NCBI GenBank assembly: GCA_028583405.1
Contig: CM053256.1
Span: forward strand, 3,900,424 to 3,964,423
DNA from: Pogonophryne albipinna
Taxonomy: Eukaryota; Chordata; Actinopteri; Perciformes; Artedidraconidae
DNA length: 64,000 bases
Reading direction: 5' to 3'
Part shown: positions 58,248 through 64,000 of the stretch, in pieces
Layout of the letters: every line of letters begins with the position of its first letter
Position numbering within the stretch: position 1 is the first letter of the stretch
Notes under the pieces: model-generated
Told to the model about the DNA's origin: nothing
The model's input: the letters and a program-made list of their open reading frames with translations, nothing else
Database searches by the model: none
Made by a program: the position numbers and the translations under genes

Positions 58248-61200
58248 CTACATAACATGTCTTCTTCCGGTCAGATTTGTAGAAGACTCCAGCAACTCTA
58301 AAATATTTTTCTTGAGCTCCTTGGCTTTCTCTGCGTTCTCTCCTGTCTCCACCTGCTCTTCTGCCACCTGGAGCCCTCTCAGCACAGACTGCAGGGCGTC
58401 TGCATTCTTCACTGAATCCATCTGATCTCTGTCTTCCCGGATCTCCTCCACCCAGTCCAGGTACGCCTGAAGTAATCCCAGGTCATCCACAAAGTTTGCA
58501 ATAATCCGGAGTCCAGGTCGACATTTCTCCAGCTCCCTCAGCCTCGCCCTCCCCACCTCTCCGATTTCATTCCCAACAATGCTGATGGAGGAGAAAATAA
58601 GCAGGTAAGAGATTACTTTGTATTACACTAGAGGGCAGTGTTTCCATGCATTATAACAATGAGACCACGGAGCAGAAGTTTCAATCTTACGTCAGTGTCT
58701 TCAGAGCCTTGTTTTTGCTGAGGCAGTGGACAATGTTTTCTGTTCCTCGTTCTGTGATGCCGGTGATGTCTAGATAAAGTTCCTCCACAGTGGTGTTGTG
58801 CTCAAGAGCGTTCCACAGCTCCAAAACCCCATCTGGTCCCAGGTTATTGCCACACATACTGTGGACATGCAGAGGAATTGTGTTGCAATTAAATACCTAA
58901 AGTGTAGTGTTTCATATCAAGGGCTTTGTGCCAGGGCCAGGCTATCTGCAGCAAACATCTTATTCAGTCCCTCAAAAACAAAGGCCTTAGAATGTATGAG
59001 GATCTTGAAATACAATCTGCTGAAGACAGTTAGCTAGAGTTGTTTATATTATTTTGTAATTCGTTATAACCTTATTCAAAGTTGTATTATGATAGCTCTA
59101 AAATATACTCTGTAATGACTTACAAGAGCTTCTTCACTTGGCACTCATTCGACTTCAGAACTGCAGATTCCAAAATAGCAGCTTGCCTATCCAGGCAGTT
59201 GTATCTCAAACTGAAAAATATAGAAAAAAACAAGTTAACATTGATTTTGGAATACCATTCCTCTCTTAAAAAAGAGTGGAGCTGACCTTAATCACAGGAT
59301 GCATTATATATAAATGAAGAGGATGTACACCTAGGTTGGCAGTCACTCCACACAGAAAAGCATTGGCCAGCCAGGAAATTCAAACTCAGACTTGTTTTTA
59401 TTGTCGAGTAGTAATATTGTAATGTATCATCTATCTGAAAGGTTAATGTAGAGTCAGTTACTCACTAGAGAGATTCACAGCGATGTAGGATTGGCCATAG
59501 TCTTTTGAGGCCTCTGTTTCCAATGTTGGAGTAGCCCAAGTTGAGCTCTTGGAGTTTGTGTGGAGAGAACTGCAGCACGTAATGCATGGCTGCACAGTCC
59601 ACTACACTCAGCTTCATTTTAAACAGGTACAGTTTCTTAATCTCTGGTGCTGCCAGGCTGGTGGCTTCCTTCATGTGGAACTCCATCAGGCAGTGGAGAA
59701 GATTTAGGGATGCCTGGTTCTTTAGCTCCCCGTGCTTAAATTGCTCTTGGAACCACAAACCCAGCCTGGTGGGGATGCCATCCCCTTCCTCCATTGGGGA
59801 AACTTCAAGGCCATCCAACTGACCTGCCAGCCGAGCTCGGAGCATCCCGAAGAAGAAGCGTGTGAACATCTGGAGACTCTCCAGCTGGTCCATGTTGATG
59901 TCTGTGTTTCTCAGGGGTGCAGCTGTGGAGGATGGAGGGCGTAGCCCGAAGCACCACAAGTCAAGAGCTTGGATTATGTCCTCCTGGCTGAAGAGGTTGA
60001 CGGCACAGTAGAGTGAAGCCAGATGTTCTTGAACAGTCAAGTGAAAGAAAGAAAACATCTCCACTGTTTCCTCTTCGACAGGCTGGAGGATTTGACAAAG
60101 AAAGGTGCTCTGAAGATCGCCAGGTGTAACATCATACTTCTCCAAATCTGCTCTGCTGAACATGATCTTCTTCTGAAGAAGGTTTTCATAGGCCAGTTTT
60201 CCTAACTTTGTCAGTTGTTGCTTTGCTAGGGAGAGAACCTCCGATCTTGAGGTGCTTCTCTCTGCACTACCCCTTAGTGCATGGTGCTTGATTGCTGTAA
60301 ACAGGTAGCAGAAGTAAACCTCGCTGACCGTTCTGGGCGGGTTTAGATCCAGAGACTTTGAGTCACCCGCATCTGGATTTTCTGAAGAGAAGAACTCAGC
60401 CATAGCGGTACAGATGATGTAGCAATAAAGAGGAATGAAGGACAGCACGAAAAGGCTGTCATTGTTCAAGATATAATCATAGACCTTTTCAGCAACTTTT
60501 CCGTCTTTGTAGAACTTGGTGGTATATTCTTTGACCTGGTCCTCCTCGAAACCCAGCACCACACTACATCTTTGGAAGAAACGCTTGGGTGCCTCAGTAG
60601 ACGGTCTTGTTGTGAGAATGACTGATGCCTCTGGGAGAAGGCTTCCCTTGATTAAAGCCACCATCAGCTCAGACACTGGCACCTTTGAGCGAAAGTCAAT
60701 GTTTTTGTCAGGACTGTTCCAGTCCAAGGTGAATTTGAACTCATCTAATCCATCCAAGATGAAGAGCAAAGAGCTTGGTGAAGTGAAGAGATCAGGTAGT
60801 GCTTCCTTTAGGTACCGGAACCGTTCTCCAAGCAGCTCAAATAAGCTCAGTGGAGCTTCAATCAGATTGAGCTCTCTGAAGCGTAGGTCAAAAATGCAGG
60901 TGAATTCACGCATGTTCTTCCCGATCGCCCACTCATAGACGATTCTCTGTACTGCTACGCTCTTTCCGATTCCAGCAATACCCTTCACTTTAACCCTTTT
61001 AGGGGGCCGTCCTGATGTTTCTTGGGGGTCCAATAAATGGCATGGTTGTATACGCTGGCAAGCCTGATGAACATAGATGCGAGCCCGTCTGCTCGCTAGG
61101 TCAAAGTACTCATGTTTGCTGCTGTCTACAAAGTCATCATCTTCTGTCACGAAAAGGTCAGTGTAGCGGATCTCAATGTGAGAAGCTGAGTTTGAAGCCA

Positions 61201-62543
61201 CTCCCTCTCCCTCTGAGTAACACTTCAACTGCTCTGTGCGTTTCAGCAGGGTTGTTTTATGGGCAGAAATAGGAACTGCAATGGAAGACAGAAAGATGAA
61301 ATGCATTGCCAACAAACTTCAATTATTATTTATATATATGATAAATACTTTTGACTTATTTTCAATGCACCTAAGATTACATACCTCGGAGGTTGGCCAG
61401 CTTTAAACTCCTGCTAGGTTTCAGTTGTTCTTTTGCTGCACATAAAGATAATTTCACTTAAATGCTTTTTCAAATAACAGACAACTACAAAGAAAGTTGT
61501 AGAAATGATACATTATACCTTTTGCTTCAGTAGTCAGGGTAAATCCTTTGCTCTTTCCTTTGAACAGTTTAGCAAAACCTTTAGGCTTCTTTTCTGTGGA
61601 TTAAACAGGATGCATGTGCTAACATATTTGATATGTATGATATTGCACAGTGTAATTTCAAGATGGTTTGAATATCATACATTTATTTATAATGTCAGAT
61701 TCACAGGAGAAGGTGTTGCCTGAGCATTTTTTCAATACAAATGATCTTATATGAAAGACATTTGGAGTCTACAGACATGCTACCAACTCAGGCTGTAAGT
61801 GCTTTGAGATAAATACTACAATGCTTACAAAGGAAATGCCAACTTGCTTTTGTTTAGCATGGGATATGTTGGTTATAAATTGTTGAGATATTTACAAGTC
61901 TGGACAAAAGTGATATGCTGACTGGCAAGCATTGCCATTCTTAAAGCCACAATGGTATCAAAATGGCATAACATTGAACTTATGATAGCTGAGTTACATT
62001 CTTTTTGTGCATGTCCACCCTCCTTAATTGCCAAAGTCAGCAGAAATCACTTGGCAAGACATCACCGATTATTGTACTGTGTTAATAATCTTCTCAACCT
62101 CTGCATGGTACTCAGGCAGTAAAACCTTATTGTCTTTAGTTCCAGTTTGTCACTTTTCTTCTCACTTTAAATGCACCTTAAATAAACAATCCTCTGCAGT
62201 ATATTAAAACAACCTCACCTTCAACTTTCAAAGGTTCAGGCGCTGGCTTACTGACACCTTCCCTGCAGTGTCTCTCCACCCAGAGCTGGAGATCTCTGCA
62301 GTAATAGTCCTGCACCTCCCGTAGAACCTGCAGGAACCTTTGGCTGCTCTCCTCAGTGGCACACACCATCTCCATGGCCTGGGCCACAGCATTGGATGGT
62401 GACCTCTCCAGCAGGGACAGGTAGTGAGCAGGAGAAAGCACCTCAGCATCACGCAGCCAACGCAGCAAGGGAGCAGGGTGATCCAGAGTCAAGCTCAGCA
62501 GCAAGTCCCTCTGAGACCGGAGCAGGTGCTGAGCTGAGTTCAT
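58248..62543 (-). CDS. NLR protein with CARD, NACHT and leucine-rich repeats (NLRC-like)
   Basis: Cytosolic pattern-recognition or regulatory NLR. Exons from the start: 62219-62543, 61519-61593, 61385-61435, 59466-61275, 59124-59210, 58691-58858 and 58248-58581, totalling 949 codons plus stop. Exon 1 (MNSAQHLLRSQRDLLLSLTL, LLRWLRDAEVLS) reads as a CARD. Two short lysine-rich linker exons follow, then a FISNA-like lead (IEIRYTDLFVTEDDDF). The NACHT domain has Walker A GIAGIGKS and Walker B LLFILDGLDEF. Winged-helix and NAD-type regions follow, with FFHLTVQEHLASLYC. Leucine-rich repeats are few, three to four (LQELNLGYSNIGNRGLKRLW, VEELYLDITGITERGTENI, 28-residue type), so the array is short for the family. 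The C-terminal exon is acidic and possibly coiled coil. Architecture suits NLRC3-like or NOD-like fish NLRs; orthology is not settled. Confidence 0.85.
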
Positions 62544-62557
62544 GGCTTTGGAATATA

Positions 62558-63740
62558 CTGTCAGGAGGAATACAATAAATACATGGTCAATACACAATAT
62601 ATACATTAAGAGAAATATGTCTTACTTATCATTTACACTCAGTAAACTATTATAAAAACTCAATATGGAAAATACATTACCATGCTTATTCATTTGAAAT
62701 TCTTACCTTAACGAAATATGTTATTGTTCTCTGTCACCTTTCCTCTCGTCTATTTGTGCCATTGCACTTTTGTGTTGGCAGTGCTGATAGTGTTCTGCCT
62801 TAAGGTGCAGGGAGGAGGAGTGCATTGACTTACTGCAGACAGCAATTCAAAGCATAATTCAAAGAGTCCATAGTTCAAAGTGTTCATTCTTTGTCCCTGC
62901 CTCTGATGCATCGCCTATGTTTGATCTTGCAGAAACATGCCAATCAAGTGACTTGGTATTATTGCCATTATGAAGCAAAATATCAAACTATTATGCATTT
63001 CAAATGAAATAAAACGTACTATACAGTAAGTATACTGTGTGTATATTATATAGCAGTATTATATTTGTATGTATTTGTGTGTAAATTAACAGATTGACCA
63101 GCAGTCTAAACAGTATCTGCTCAAATACAAAATGTTTATCTTGACACTTTTTACTTTTCCCTCCGTCTTCTTACACAACTGCTCTGACCTACTTATAATG
63201 ACGGATCTTTATTGTTGACAGAACGGATACAAATCAGTGTCAGGCAGAAAAGTTAATCATTAATTTGTTTTGTTCAACTTTCGATGGAGTTTTACCACTA
63301 TCACTTTTCTAACACTGTTAGAGGTTTGGTTGGGACAGTGTGCGTAGACAGAGGGAATCAGAAATGAACACATTTGGTGTTTGGAGTCTTTGAGGAAATG
63401 GCCAGCAGCATGAGAGTGACTCACCCTTTGTCATGTGTTGTCTCATAGATACTTGCTGAGGTCTTTCTTTCCGAACCATTCCTCATCACTTGAAAGAGTA
63501 TTTGAATATGTTTACATGTTAAAATAAACGTGGGCAAGTTGTTAACCTACCACTGCTAAATTCAAAATGATCCTCAGTGGTCTGTTATAAATCTATGTGT
63601 TACGCATAGCTGATATAAAAGATATTGGAAGAGTAAGAGGATGTATTAAAGTGAAGTCAGGAGCACGATGTAACACTTCCCCCTCTTTGCTCCTTTGTTC
63701 ATCCTTTCCTCTGTCTGTGCTGGCAGAGCAGGGTTGCAGT
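62558..63740. other. Spacer between divergent NLR gene and the gene at the right edge
   Basis: AT-rich sequence. An exon or promoter for the NLR gene could lie here, since its coding exon 1 has an acceptor at its 5' edge (ends at 62557), implying an untranslated exon further right. No certain motif was found. Confidence 0.4.
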
Positions 63741-63741
63741 C

Positions 63742-64000
63742 ATGCACGTTGACACTGTCTTCCTTCTGTGTCCTCTCATTTTTGGTGAGTAATTAATATT
63801 TAAATTAACTAGCTTCAGATATCTGTATAAATTGCAAAGTTATTCTTTATCAAGTCATGTTATCCTAAATAAATTATCCCCTATTTTTTGTCTCCTGCAG
63901 AACATACTGTAGTCAATGAATCCTGTTTCTTTAATAATTACAAGCTCATTTATTATCTTGATATAAACTGGCAACACTTTTTAATTCTTAATTTCTTTTT
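63742..64000 (+). CDS. 5' end of an unidentified secreted or membrane protein (partial)
   Basis: An ATG at 63742 opens a 43-base exon encoding the hydrophobic MHVDTVFLLCPLIFG, a signal-peptide-like start, with a GTGAGT donor at 63785. A plausible acceptor (CTCCTGCAG) ends at 63900. The next frame reads EHTVVNESCFFNNYKL and stays open to the window end, but whether it is a real exon to that point is unclear. The short phase-1 signal exon resembles those of the Siglec-like genes nearby and of Ig or TNF-receptor families. The product cannot be named. Confidence 0.5.

Noticed and set aside
60516..60938. 140-codon plus-strand frame
   Set aside because: Antisense to the NACHT exon, without homology.

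Overview
The window is nuclear DNA of a teleost fish, probably a spiny-rayed (percomorph) species. It has compact vertebrate genes with GT-AG introns, and the genes are separated and invaded by hAT, Tc1/mariner, L2-like LINE, SINE and MITE copies of the kinds common in teleosts. There is no sign of prokaryotic or organellar content, and no CRISPR array or rRNA gene. All gene models were spliced by eye from reading frames, splice signals and remembered family sequences. Each complete model keeps one open frame and its exons sum to a whole number of codons.

Layout, left to right. (1) About 0.7-17.2 kb, minus strand: usf2 (bHLH-leucine zipper transcription factor). Only the N-terminal and USF-specific exons are here; the DNA-binding exons lie left of base 1. 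Its 11.8 kb intron is full of transposons, including an L2-like LINE split by a hAT element that itself carries a TTAA-flanked MITE. (2) About 17.4-21.5 kb: repeats, notably a composite of nested inverted-repeat elements. (3) 21.5-28.1 kb, plus strand: etfb, complete in six coding exons. (4) 28.3-29.2 kb: an internally deleted Tc1-like transposon. (5) 30.3-36.2 kb, plus strand: an immunoglobulin/fibronectin-III transmembrane protein, best read as vsig10l. (6) 41.5-43.4 kb, plus strand: lim2 (lens MP20), complete. (7) 43.7-44.6 kb, minus strand: a free-fatty-acid-receptor GPCR. (8) 46.0-49.8 kb and 50.6-53.9 kb, minus strand: two Siglec-like receptors in tandem. (9) 54.4-57.3 kb: LINE remains with foreign sequence inserted. 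(10) 58.2-62.6 kb, minus strand: an NLR with CARD, NACHT and leucine-rich repeats. (11) 63.7 kb to the end, plus strand: the first exon(s) of a secreted or membrane protein cut off by the window edge.

The gene order is the main biological message. In human, USF2, MAG, CD22 and FFAR1-3 lie together at 19q13.12, while ETFB, VSIG10L, LIM2 and the CD33-related SIGLECs lie together at 19q13.41. Here members of both groups sit side by side. This suggests one ancestral block that was later split in the mammalian lineage or joined in fish. It also supports reading the two Ig receptors as true Siglec relatives. The two receptors look diverged in function: one keeps the sialic-acid arginine and an ITIM, the other has lost both.
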